Shown: piece after piece, positions 15,233-23,691 of the stretch
Layout: the number at the start of each line of letters is the position of its first letter
How positions within the stretch are numbered: position 1 is the first letter of the stretch
Assembly: GCF_036350515.1 (NCBI RefSeq)
Contig: NZ_JAZDUE010000021.1
Coordinates: 1 to 64,000, forward strand
Source of the DNA: Gordonia prachuapensis
GTDB lineage: Bacteria > Actinomycetota > Actinomycetes > Mycobacteriales > Mycobacteriaceae
Reading direction: 5' to 3'
DNA: 64,000 bases
Made by a program: the position numbers and the translations under genes
The notes under the pieces: generated by a model
The model's input: the letters and a program-made list of their open reading frames with translations, nothing else
Databases searched by the model: none
What the model was told of the DNA's origin: nothing

Positions 15233-16108
15233 ATGACACATCGTGTTCCGTCTCGTGGTGCACGCCGTCGCCGAGCGGGTCGCGGAGTCGCGATGATCAG
15301 CGCCATTGTCGCGATGTTCGCCGTCGGCGCCGGTGTCGCGTTTTCGTCGCCCGGCGCAGACGACGACCGCGGCCACAGCAGACCCGGCGACCGGCATCAC
15401 CACCATTGGCACGATCACGACCACGGAGATCGCGGGGACGTCGGCGACGGCGACGGCGACGGCGAGGACCAGAGCACGGAACCCTCCGAGCCCTCGACGA
15501 AGCCGTCGACCAAGACCTCGACCACAACGCCCCCGGAGACATCCGAACCCACGACATCACAACCGACGACGACCACACCCAGAACGAGCGAGCCCACCAG
15601 CACGCGCTCGACGCCCTCGACCGGGACGACGACGTCCGACGAGACCACCGCCGGCAGCCTATCGACGAGAGATCGGGACAGCGGGGATACGGACGGCAGC
15701 GATTCCGACAGCGGCGATTCCGACAGCGGGGCGGCGATCATCGTGCCGCGGTCGGCTCCACCTGCCGACCCACCCCCTGCCGTCCAGCCCCCTGCCGTCC
15801 AGCCACCTGCCGTCGCCGCAGTCCCGGCGCCGGTCCCCACCGTGCCGACCGTCGCATCCGGGTCCGATGCCGCCGGCAGTCGCGCTGATTCAGCAGCGAC
15901 ACCGGGGCCCGGCGGCCCGCCGACCGAATCGGCCACCGCGACTCAGGCGGTGACGGCCACCGGTCCACCGGTCTCGACGGGCACGGCGCTGGCTTCGGCC
16001 CGGCGCATCATCGTGGGTTTGGCGCCCGGTGCACTGCTGCTGCTCGGTGCGGTCGCACTGCTCGGCAGCGGATCGTTCCTGGAGGCCCTACGTTCGTCCC
16101 GCTCGTGA
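15233..16108 (+). CDS. Secreted/membrane-anchored low-complexity His/Ser/Thr/Pro-rich protein
   Basis: 291 residues. A basic N-terminus (MTHRVPSRGARRRRAGRG) and the hydrophobic stretch AMISAIVAMFAVGAGVAFSS form a signal peptide or anchor. Next come a His/Asp-rich segment (HHHHWHDHDHGDRGD) that could bind metal, a long Ser/Thr/Pro tract, Asp/Ser repeats (DSDSGDSDSG), and a triple PPAVQ repeat coded by near-identical DNA. A C-terminal helix (GLAPGALLLLGAVALLG) is followed by a short basic tail. There is no LPXTG motif. Probably an envelope stalk protein with a metal-binding patch. Its 3' end overlaps the convergent nuclease gene by 21 bp. No family recognised. Confidence 0.65.
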   Translation: MTHRVPSRGARRRRAGRGVAMISAIVAMFAVGAGVAFSSPGADDDRGHSRPGDRHHHHWHDHDHGDRGDVGDGDGDGEDQSTEPSEPSTKPSTKTSTTTPPETSEPTTSQPTTTTPRTSEPTSTRSTPSTGTTTSDETTAGSLSTRDRDSGDTDGSDSDSGDSDSGAAIIVPRSAPPADPPPAVQPPAVQPPAVAAVPAPVPTVPTVASGSDAAGSRADSAATPGPGGPPTESATATQAVTATGPPVSTGTALASARRIIVGLAPGALLLLGAVALLGSGSFLEALRSSRS

Positions 16109-17767
16109 GTCGCCTCCGCGGCGGAATGCGAGCATCTGGTCCTGATACGGGATCTCGACCGCGGCGCGATCGGTGATCCATTCGCGCAGAGCCTTGGTCG
16201 CGCGGACGTCGTCTTCGTTGTATTCGAGCAGTCGTCGACGTTGCGTGGGGTCCGGGGCGGTACCCCCGAGCCCGACGGCATCGCGGTACCAGTCCATCGA
16301 CGCCTCGCCGCCCGCTTCGGCGTCGCGCCAGGTGAAGCCCGCAACCGGGGCAACCTTCTTGAGGCCTTTGCCGTTCGGGCAGACGAAGTTGCGTCCCACC
16401 GCTTCGTAGATGTCGACCCATTCGTCCGACGCGATGAAGGCCTCGATCTCGGCGCGCGGTGGCACGCCGGGCGTGCCGGCGAAACGGTCCGCCGACCCGA
16501 GTAGCCAACGGTTCTCCGCCTGCTGGGAGTAGCAGTAGGCGGCGAACGTCTTGCCTGCTGCGCGCGCGGCGTCGCGTTCGATGCTCAGCCAGGTCCAGAA
16601 CTCGCCGAAGGAGCGGCCCTCGTCCGGGGTCGGCAGCGGATGCCATGTCCCGAACGCCCGGTAGCGGACCTCCCGCGCCGGATCGGTGTTGTCGGTGAGG
16701 AGGGTGCCCCACAGGTAGGCGCCGTGCTCCCCATAGCTCTCCATGTCGACGTCGACCTCGACGTCGGCGCGCGCGACCGTCGGTTCGGCGAGACGACGGA
16801 TCAGCGGGGTGCCGGTGAGCCAGGCGATCGCGGCGAGGACCGCGTCGTCGAACCGGGCGTTGGGCGGCCAGTCGTCGGGCGGATGACCGTCGAAGTGGGC
16901 GAGCTGGTCGATCGTCGTGATGCCGGCCTCGGCCAGCACGACGCTCTGATGTGCCCCGACCACCAGGCTGACGTCGCGACGTTCCTCGAGCTCCGGGCCG
17001 CACCGAAACCACCAGGGACAACTTCGGCACTCGCCTATTCGGCGCGGCGTGGTGGCGATGCGCCCGTCGGCGATCGCCTGGCGGCGAGTGAACGTGTCAC
17101 GGTAGTCCTCGAGTGTCGACGCCATCTCGTGGACGACGATGCAGTCGGCGTCGAGTCCGATGGCTCCGGCGCGGAGCTCGGCCGGATCGGTGGATGTTGC
17201 GAGACCGGCGTCACGCAGCATCGCGGTGATCTGGGCGAGGCGCAGGCGGTCGCGACGATGGTTGCGGCTGCTGCGGGTCGGGTCGGCGCTCGGCGCCCAA
17301 CCCCAGATCGGACTGGTGACTGCCCCGGCGGCGTTGCCGTTGCGCGGCCCGTTGGCCGACTTCGCCGGGTAGCTGACCCGGTGGTTCACCACGATCACCG
17401 GCACGTAGCCGGCGCCGTCGCGGATGAGCAGTTCGACGTCGCCGCGACGACCGACGACCCGGTCGGTCGGCAACGCCGCTCCCCAGATCCAGTCGGCTCC
17501 CGCGGCACAGGCCGCCTGTGTCGCCGCCACACGCGCCGCGTGGTCGCCGGTGGGGTCGATCAGCACGACGGTGCCCGGCGGCTGATCGCTGTGTAATCCG
17601 CGGATCAGTTCCCGAACCGACGCCCGGTGGTCGGCCGCAGCCGCCTTCCGGCGCTGCGCCTCCGGCGTGTCGGGGCGAGATCTCACCATGTCGGGGTGAG
17701 CGTTGTCGAGCGCGAGTCGGTGTTCGCAGCCCGCGAGATCACGGGGGTGCAGCACCACCGTCGTCAC
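16088..17767 (-). CDS. TM0106-type RecB-like nuclease with C-terminal RNase H-like domain
   Basis: 559 residues. The N-terminal half resembles the PD-(D/E)xK RecB-like fold (VVLHPRDLAGCEHRLALD at the start). A cysteine cluster GECRSCPWWFRCGPELEE may hold an iron-sulfur cluster, and VVGAHQSVVLAEAGITTIDQLA is helix-hairpin-helix-like. The C-terminal half has DEDD-type RNase H features (VEVDVDMESYGEHGAYLWG and YNEDDVRATKALREWI). This architecture is the TM0106/RNase_H_2 family, linked to DNA or RNA processing but uncharacterised in actinobacteria. Start ATG at 17767. The gene overlaps its convergent neighbour by 21 bp. Confidence 0.82.
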   Translation of the reverse strand: MTTVVLHPRDLAGCEHRLALDNAHPDMVRSRPDTPEAQRRKAAAADHRASVRELIRGLHSDQPPGTVVLIDPTGDHAARVAATQAACAAGADWIWGAALPTDRVVGRRGDVELLIRDGAGYVPVIVVNHRVSYPAKSANGPRNGNAAGAVTSPIWGWAPSADPTRSSRNHRRDRLRLAQITAMLRDAGLATSTDPAELRAGAIGLDADCIVVHEMASTLEDYRDTFTRRQAIADGRIATTPRRIGECRSCPWWFRCGPELEERRDVSLVVGAHQSVVLAEAGITTIDQLAHFDGHPPDDWPPNARFDDAVLAAIAWLTGTPLIRRLAEPTVARADVEVDVDMESYGEHGAYLWGTLLTDNTDPAREVRYRAFGTWHPLPTPDEGRSFGEFWTWLSIERDAARAAGKTFAAYCYSQQAENRWLLGSADRFAGTPGVPPRAEIEAFIASDEWVDIYEAVGRNFVCPNGKGLKKVAPVAGFTWRDAEAGGEASMDWYRDAVGLGGTAPDPTQRRRLLEYNEDDVRATKALREWITDRAAVEIPYQDQMLAFRRGGDSRAGRT

Positions 17768-17952
17768 TCGCCTGTCCTTTCCCGACCACGTCCGGGCCGT
17801 CCTGCCATCCGCGGGGACCTGTCCGGTTCACGCGGGTTCGCCCATGTCGAGCCTATGTAATGCTTGTACCGATGCAGTCGACGCCCGCACGGCGTTTCCC
17901 GGCCACGGGTCGGGCAGGGCGCAGGAGACACCACACAGGAGGTAGGTCCTAG

Positions 17953-18663
17953 ATGGGATTGTTCTCGTCGGACAGCAAGACCCGCGCGCAGCGAAAAGCC
18001 GAGGCCAAAGCATTGAAGACCAAGGCCAAGCTGGAGGCGAAGCTCGACGCGAAGCAGGCGCGCAAGTCGGAGAAGTCGCGGCGGAAGGCCGAGCACAAGT
18101 TCCGCAGCAAGGAACTCAAACTGCAGCGTAAGAACGAGAAGGCGAGCGGTAAGGCCCAGGTGAAGGCCGCCAAGGCCGACGCCAAGGCGACCGAGGCCAA
18201 GGCGAAGGCCGCCGCCGACGCGCAGCGCTATTCGCCGGCGAGTGTGCGTCGGTATCTGACGGTCGCTCGCCTGCTGTCGCCGATCGTGATGCCGATCGCG
18301 TATCGCGCGGCGGTCGCTGCACGGGGCCGTGTCACGGCGATCCAGGCGAGCCGCGCCGGCGTCGCACCGGACGTCCTGCGCCAGTTCTCCGGCCACGGCG
18401 CCACCCTGTCCGCGCGGATCAGCACCACGCGCAGCGCGCTCGAGAAGGTCGGCAACAACGATTCGTCCGACGATTCCGCCGCATTCGTCTCCGCGATGGT
18501 GACCCGACTCGACAACCTCGCCATCGCCGTCGACGCCGCCGAGGCGATGCCGTCGTCGCAGCGCCGCACCGCGCATCAATCGATCGAGAAAGAGCTCGAA
18601 GGCATCGAGGCCGACATCCTCGCCCGACTCGGTGTGCAGGATTCATCGCGCAAGGGAGCGTGA
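17953..18663 (+). CDS. DUF6474 family protein
   Basis: 236 residues. The first 95 are extremely Lys/Ala/Glu-rich and helical (RAQRKAEAKALKTKAKLEAK and onward), a likely long coiled coil or nucleic-acid-binding arm. The remainder (SPASVRRYLTVARLLSPIVMPIAYRAAVAARG and following) is amphipathic and ends SIEKELEGIEADILARLGV. This matches DUF6474 proteins of mycolate actinobacteria, whose role is unknown. AGGAGG lies upstream of the ATG. The stop overlaps the GTG start of the next gene (GTGA), so the two proteins are probably made together. Confidence 0.78.
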   Translation: MGLFSSDSKTRAQRKAEAKALKTKAKLEAKLDAKQARKSEKSRRKAEHKFRSKELKLQRKNEKASGKAQVKAAKADAKATEAKAKAAADAQRYSPASVRRYLTVARLLSPIVMPIAYRAAVAARGRVTAIQASRAGVAPDVLRQFSGHGATLSARISTTRSALEKVGNNDSSDDSAAFVSAMVTRLDNLAIAVDAAEAMPSSQRRTAHQSIEKELEGIEADILARLGVQDSSRKGA

Positions 18664-19367
18664 GCACCATGAGCAACCCGGATCCGGCCGACGAGACTTC
18701 GGAAGCCGGCCCCGCCGAGGAACCGTCCAACCACGGGCCGGCAGGCCAGGAGTCGCCGGCCCAGGAACCGGCGGCCCCGGAGAGCGCAGCCGACGAGCCG
18801 GCGTCCGAGAAGATGCCTGCGAAGAAGGCCCCGGCAAGGAAGGCCCCCGCCAAGAAGTCGGCAGCCAAGAAGGCCCCGGCGAAAAAGGCGGCTGCGAAAA
18901 AGGCTGCACCGGCGAAGAAGGCGAGTAAAAAGGCTCCGGCAAAGAAAGGCCCGGCGAAGAAGGCCCCAGCCAAAAAGGTCGCCGGGAACCAGGCCCCGAA
19001 GCCCCCCGCCACACCGCCCGAATCACCTGCCGCCGAGACGAATTCGCCATCCGCTGAGGCCAAGCACGTGGCGTCCGGGCCGGTGTCGTCGAAGCCGGGT
19101 GCCACCAAGCCCCCGACCAAGCGGTCCCCGTCGACCGGACCGTCCGGCCCCGCGTCGACGGCACCGAGCGCACCTTCCGCGCGACCGTCCCCGGCCGTCG
19201 TCGACGTGGTGGCCGAATCCGACGCACAGCGGGCAACTTTCGCGCAGCTACGGTCCGGCGCGCCGACCGAGTTGCCGGGCGGCAGTCGCACGGCGCCGAT
19301 GGTTGCGGCCGGAGTGTTCGGTTTGCTGCTGCTCGTGGTCGCCGAGATCCTGCGTCGAAGGCGCTGA
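18660..19367 (+). CDS. Membrane-anchored Lys/Ala/Pro-rich (histone H1-like) protein
   Basis: 235 residues. The N-terminus is acidic and Pro-rich. Residues about 50-115 are a run of PAKKAP/AAKKA repeats like the C-terminal tails of histone H1 and mycobacterial HupB. A Ser/Pro/Thr linker follows, then DVVAESDAQRATFAQLRSG and a C-terminal transmembrane helix (VAAGVFGLLLLVVAEIL) ending in RRRR. It may tether nucleic acid to the membrane, which is inference from composition. GTG at 18660 overlaps the DUF6474 stop by 4 bp; an ATG at 18669 is the alternative. Confidence 0.7.
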   Translation: MSTMSNPDPADETSEAGPAEEPSNHGPAGQESPAQEPAAPESAADEPASEKMPAKKAPARKAPAKKSAAKKAPAKKAAAKKAAPAKKASKKAPAKKGPAKKAPAKKVAGNQAPKPPATPPESPAAETNSPSAEAKHVASGPVSSKPGATKPPTKRSPSTGPSGPASTAPSAPSARPSPAVVDVVAESDAQRATFAQLRSGAPTELPGGSRTAPMVAAGVFGLLLLVVAEILRRRR

Positions 19368-19401
19368 GCCACCCACGAGCGAGTGGTACGAGACGACGAG
19401 C

Positions 19402-19434
19402 AGATCGCCCGCGACCGTGTGTCGCGGGCGATCT
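19402..19434. terminator. Bidirectional hairpin terminator
   Basis: Perfect 14-bp stem (AGATCGCCCGCGAC with its complement) and a 5-base loop, between the convergent stops at 19367 and 19460. There is no long T-run, as is common in actinobacteria. Confidence 0.8.
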
Positions 19435-19459
19435 GGATCCGACGTCGGTTCGGTTGCCG

Positions 19460-21484
19460 TCAGTTCAAGGCGTAGACGGTGGTCCCGCCGACGGTGGTCG
19501 CGGTGTAGTTCTGTGCCACCCATTCCGCGATCTCGGAGTTGCCGCCGGGCCCGCCCTGACCGCCGCCGATGTAGTAGGCGATATCGCCTGCCTCGACGTA
19601 GTCGATGAACTGCTGGAGGGTGGGAGCCGGATCGCCACTCCACCCGCCGATCGCCATCACCGCCTGGCCGGTGGCGATCTCGATGCCCGCCGCCGACTGC
19701 GAGCCGTTGGTGGCGGCCGCCCATGTCGTGTCCGCGGCCCTCAGGAGCTCGACGAGTTCGGTGTTCGACGAGATGTCACCACCCATACCTCCGGGGCCCC
19801 CGCCGCCGCGGGCACCGTCCTGGGTTGCACCGTCTGGAGCTGCACCGCCTGGTCCGCCGGCGCCGCCCGGTCCACCGCCTCCGGGCCCGCCCATGCCACC
19901 GGATTCCATCGAGGTCGCCACCGCATTCGGGATGGACCCGCTGTGCGGGGTCGCGGCCGTCGCGATCGAGAAGGCAGCGGTGCCACCGAATCCGGCGAGC
20001 GCACCGGCGATCACGGCAGCGGCGACCACCTTGCGCCACGCCATCACACTGCCGACCAGCAGGGCGACGACGCTGATCACGGCGACCGCGCCGATCAGCC
20101 AGCGGCACCATACGGGCCCGAAGTCGTTGCGGTTCAACAGCACGATGGACCAGCCGGCAGCCAGGCCGATCATTCCGGCCAGGGCGAGACGTCCGTCCCA
20201 ATGGTCGCGACGCCGCCAGGCGAACACGCTGCCCATGCCGACGAGTGCGGCGACGGCGGGCGCCAACGCCACCGTGTAGTACGGGTGGATGGTGCCGCTC
20301 ATGAAGCTGAAGATGAGTCCGGTGATCAGGAGCCAGCCTCCCCAGGCCATCACAGCTCCGCCTTCGACGCGGCTGATACCGCCGGTCGATCGGAAGATCG
20401 GGAAGCTGCGGACCATCAGGTAGGCCGCGAACACCAAGGCGAGCAACGCAACCGGGAGCAGCCAGGAGATCTCGTTACCCATCTCGGAGCTGAACAGTCG
20501 GTTGAGTCCGGTCGAGCCGCCGAACGAGCCGCCCGCCTGGCCGCCACCCATGCCGCCTCCGCCGCCGGACCCGCCGCTGATGCGGCCGACGCCGTTGTAG
20601 CCCCACACGAGGTCCATGAAGGTGTTGTCGGTGGAGCCGCCGATGTACGGCCGCGCCGATGCGGGCACCAGGATCGTCGCGAGGACGAACCAGCCCGCCG
20701 ACACGATCAGCGCCGCGGTCGCACCGATCAGATGACCGATACGCCTGGGCCAGCCGTTGTTCGCGAACACCAGGTAGGCCAATCCGAAGGCGGGCAGCAC
20801 CAACAGGCCCTGCAGCATCTTGGTGAGGAATGCGAAGCCCAGCGCGACACCGACGAGCGCCAACCATCGACCCGAGTTGGTGCCGATCGCGCGGATCAGG
20901 GCATAGCCGGCCGCGACCATCAGCAGCACCAGCAGTGCGTCCGGGTTGTTGAACCGGAACATGAGCGCCGCCGCGGGGGTGAAGGCGAGCACACCTCCCG
21001 CGATCAGCCCGGCGACCGTGCCCTGGCGCGGATCGGCGAAGGTGCGGCGCATCGCGCAGTACAGCAGCGCGACGGCGGCCACGCCCGTCAGCGCTTGCGG
21101 CACCAGCACGGCCCAGCTGTTCATCCCGAACAGCCGCACCGACATCCCGGTCACCCACAGCGAGGCCGGGGGTTTGTCGACGGTGATGAAGTTGGCGGAG
21201 TCGAGCGATCCGAAGAACCACGCGGTCCAGCTCTGCGAGCCCGCCTGCGCCGCCGCCGCATAGAACGTGTTGGCGTAGCCGCTGGCCGCGAGATTCCACA
21301 GATACAGCACCGCGGTGGACACGAGCAGCGCGGTCAGCGCATACGGGCTCCATCGGACGGCTCGTCGCGGCCGCGGCGTCCCGGCCCGGCGCCGGCCCCA
21401 ACGGGTTGTCGGAGGTGGCGGCGGTTCCCCGGGTGTCGATGCACCCGGGCGCTCCAGCCCCCGTCGTTCTAGCGCGGTGGTCAT
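19460..21484 (-). CDS. GT39/PMT_2-type membrane glycosyltransferase
   Basis: 674 residues. The first luminal loop has AAAAQAGSQSWTAWFFGSLDSANFITVDKPPASLWV, with the Asp residues expected for ArnT/PMT_2 family enzymes that use polyprenyl-phosphate sugars. At least ten hydrophobic helices follow. Two Gly-rich segments interrupt the fold (ISGGSGGGGGMGGGQAGGS and GGPGGGGPGGAGGPGG), a feature seen in many actinobacterial members. The C-terminal region is soluble and extracytoplasmic (TWAAATNGSQSAAGIEIATGQAVMAIGGWSGDP). ATG at 21484 follows AGGAGG; the longer frame was rejected. It probably glycosylates envelope proteins or lipids; the acceptor is unknown. Confidence 0.85.
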   Translation of the reverse strand: MTTALERRGLERPGASTPGEPPPPPTTRWGRRRAGTPRPRRAVRWSPYALTALLVSTAVLYLWNLAASGYANTFYAAAAQAGSQSWTAWFFGSLDSANFITVDKPPASLWVTGMSVRLFGMNSWAVLVPQALTGVAAVALLYCAMRRTFADPRQGTVAGLIAGGVLAFTPAAALMFRFNNPDALLVLLMVAAGYALIRAIGTNSGRWLALVGVALGFAFLTKMLQGLLVLPAFGLAYLVFANNGWPRRIGHLIGATAALIVSAGWFVLATILVPASARPYIGGSTDNTFMDLVWGYNGVGRISGGSGGGGGMGGGQAGGSFGGSTGLNRLFSSEMGNEISWLLPVALLALVFAAYLMVRSFPIFRSTGGISRVEGGAVMAWGGWLLITGLIFSFMSGTIHPYYTVALAPAVAALVGMGSVFAWRRRDHWDGRLALAGMIGLAAGWSIVLLNRNDFGPVWCRWLIGAVAVISVVALLVGSVMAWRKVVAAAVIAGALAGFGGTAAFSIATAATPHSGSIPNAVATSMESGGMGGPGGGGPGGAGGPGGAAPDGATQDGARGGGGPGGMGGDISSNTELVELLRAADTTWAAATNGSQSAAGIEIATGQAVMAIGGWSGDPAPTLQQFIDYVEAGDIAYYIGGGQGGPGGNSEIAEWVAQNYTATTVGGTTVYALN

Positions 21485-21622
21485 TCGGGTCCTCCTGTGT
21501 CGGATGTGGTGATCCCACACTGGGCCCCGGCCCTCCCGCGACGCTGGACGCCGGCTGGGAGAACCCTGTGAACGCCGCGCAGATTCCGGGCCGCACCTAC
21601 CCTCGCCCCGAGGTTCGGCGGA

Positions 21623-22423
21623 TCACACGAGCGCGAGCACGCGCGCCGGGCCACCGGTTCCACCGGCGAAGCGGGGTGCGCCCACCATCACCGTCGCGCC
21701 CGATGCAGGCACCGACGACAGGTTCGCCATCGCCTCGACGGCGTACCGTCCCGCGCCCAGGATGGCGGTGTGCGCGCCGACCGACCCCTGGATGTCCACG
21801 CTGAGGGTGTCGGTGCCGACCGCGACCACGCCGCGTTCGGCGACCAGCATGTGCACGACGTCGGGATCGAAGCCCGGGGCGTCGGCGCCGCCGGTCTGCG
21901 GCTGCCATCCGCTGTGCAGCGCGACGATCGCGCCACGGGGTATCCGCCCGTTGTCGGACTCGTAGGCAGCCACGTCCCGTTCGGTCAGGGTCGCGCGTCG
22001 ATCCCCTTTCGCTCGGGCCGCGATGCTGATCACCGCAAGCGGTGCGACAAGGTCCTGCGCCGCGATGCGCTCGACGGTGATGCCGTCACCGATCTTGTGC
22101 GCAGGCGCGTCGACGTGTGTGCCCGAGTGCTCTGGAAACGACATCCACCGGGTCGCGTAGCCGCGATTGCCCGGTCCCACGCGGGAAGTCGGGATCGACA
22201 CCACCGGCGCGTTTCCCGGCCAACGGGGGAACGCCGACGACAGCACGTGCGTGAGGTCGACGACGCGCTGGCGCGACGGTGCCGCCACGGCATCGGATGC
22301 GGCGCCGATGGCCACCGCGCCGGCGGTCCCGGCCGCGGTTCCGGCCGCCAATCTCAAGGCGGTCCGGCGCGAGAAGCGCCGGGCTTCCTGGTGGGCATGC
22401 CGGACGATCTCGTCGTCGCACAT
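21623..22423 (-). CDS. Tat-exported cyclase family protein (kynurenine formamidase-like)
   Basis: 266 residues. The N-terminus contains a twin-arginine motif (RRFSRRTALRL) and a hydrophobic h-region ending AIGAASDAVAAPS, so Tat export is likely. The mature protein has FPEHSGTHVDAPAHK, the HxGTHxDxPxH metal motif of the cyclase/metal-dependent hydrolase family, plus VDLTHVLSSAFPRWPGNAP. Family members hydrolyse N-formylkynurenine or related amides, but exported forms are uncharacterised. ATG at 22423 lies four bases after the stop of the PQQ-dehydrogenase gene, so the two exported proteins are co-transcribed. Confidence 0.83.
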   Translation of the reverse strand: MCDDEIVRHAHQEARRFSRRTALRLAAGTAAGTAGAVAIGAASDAVAAPSRQRVVDLTHVLSSAFPRWPGNAPVVSIPTSRVGPGNRGYATRWMSFPEHSGTHVDAPAHKIGDGITVERIAAQDLVAPLAVISIAARAKGDRRATLTERDVAAYESDNGRIPRGAIVALHSGWQPQTGGADAPGFDPDVVHMLVAERGVVAVGTDTLSVDIQGSVGAHTAILGAGRYAVEAMANLSSVPASGATVMVGAPRFAGGTGGPARVLALV

Positions 22424-22427
22424 GCGC

Positions 22428-23627
22428 TCAGCCGGCCGGCCGCACGCGCAGGATGCTGTCGTCGCCGTTGTCGGTCCCGACGAGCAGGGAACCATCCGAG
22501 TCGACGGCCAGCGCACGCAGCCGGCCGTGCATGTCGGCGAGGGCGTCGCTGGTGGTGACCACCCGGTTGCCGGCCTCGTTCAGGGTGATGAAGACCAGTC
22601 GCTTGCCCTGTTGGGAGGAGATGACGACGGCCCCGTTGAGCGCCCCCCAACCGCTCGACGGGAGGAACGCCAGGGCCGGCGTCGCGATCGTCGGTTCGCC
22701 CGACGACCACACCGCTCCGACAGCCCCGGGGACTCGAACGGGATCGGTCATCGGTACGGACTCGTCGTAGATGATCGGCAACCGGTCCGGCTTGTAGCCG
22801 TAGTTGGCGCCGGCGCGCAGCAGGTTGAGCTCGTCGTCGCGATCGGTGCCCTGCTCGATCGCATAGACCCGACCGGATCCGGCCTGGATCGCGACGCCCT
22901 GCACGTTGCGGTGCCCCAGGGTGTAGATCGGACTGCGCGGATTCGGGTTGCCCGCCGCCGGACTGCCGTTCGTGTTGATGTGGAGGACCTTGCCACCCAG
23001 CGAGTTCCGATCCTGCGGATTCGTGGGGATTGCGTTGTCGCCGGTGCCGACCCAGAGCGTGCCGTCGGGTGCGGCGGTCAATCCGCACCCGCCGTGACGT
23101 CCATTCGCTCTCAGCGGGATTCCGGTGAGGACCGTGCGTTCGCGGGTCATCTGCGACCAGTTCTCGTTCACCCGCCACGCGACGATGTTGATCACCTGAC
23201 CGGTGTTGGGCCACGGCAACGGCAGGCTGCCGACCGAGCCGGGCACGCTCACCGCTGCACCCGACGTCGCCTCGGCCTGACACGAGTAGACGCGCCGGTT
23301 CTCGGCGAAGCGTCGGTCCAGGGCGAGACCCATCAGTCCGGACTCACCGGCCACGAAGAGGTCCGAGAGGTCGGCCCGAATGGTCCGCTGCGCACCGCCG
23401 GGCAGGACCGCGACGAATCTTCCGGACCGTTCACCGGTGAGGAGGGTGCCGTCGGGCGCCACCTCGATGTCCCACGGACGGTCGAGGTTGCTCGCCACCG
23501 GGGTCACGGTCAGGGGAGGCGCTGCTCCCGCTGGTCCCGGTGCGCCGAACCCTGCGATGAGGGCGCCGACAGTCGCGGCGATCACGGCCAGACGAATCAT
23601 GTGGGGACGCAAGCGTCGTCGTGTCAC
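22428..23627 (-). CDS. PQQ-dependent sugar dehydrogenase family, exported
   Basis: About 399 residues. Signal peptide: basic RRRLRPH, hydrophobic IRLAVIAATVGALIAGFG, cleavage near PAGAAPP. The body is a six-bladed propeller of the glucose/sorbosone dehydrogenase type (RPWDIEVAPDGTLLTGERSGR, GESGLMGLALDRRF, GRHGGCGLTAAPDGTLWVGTGDN, GHRNVQGVAI, EQGTDRDDELNLLRAGANYGY). Family enzymes oxidise sugars using PQQ. GTG at 23627 is chosen; GTG at 23651 and ATG at 23600 are alternatives. It is upstream of the exported cyclase, 4 bp apart. No PQQ biosynthesis genes are present here. Confidence 0.8.
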   Translation of the reverse strand: MTRRRLRPHMIRLAVIAATVGALIAGFGAPGPAGAAPPLTVTPVASNLDRPWDIEVAPDGTLLTGERSGRFVAVLPGGAQRTIRADLSDLFVAGESGLMGLALDRRFAENRRVYSCQAEATSGAAVSVPGSVGSLPLPWPNTGQVINIVAWRVNENWSQMTRERTVLTGIPLRANGRHGGCGLTAAPDGTLWVGTGDNAIPTNPQDRNSLGGKVLHINTNGSPAAGNPNPRSPIYTLGHRNVQGVAIQAGSGRVYAIEQGTDRDDELNLLRAGANYGYKPDRLPIIYDESVPMTDPVRVPGAVGAVWSSGEPTIATPALAFLPSSGWGALNGAVVISSQQGKRLVFITLNEAGNRVVTTSDALADMHGRLRALAVDSDGSLLVGTDNGDDSILRVRPAG

Positions 23628-23691
23628 GCCGCCCACCGTAACCCGGATCACAGGGGCCGCGTCGCCGAAACCGCCCGTGAACCGCCTCGGG

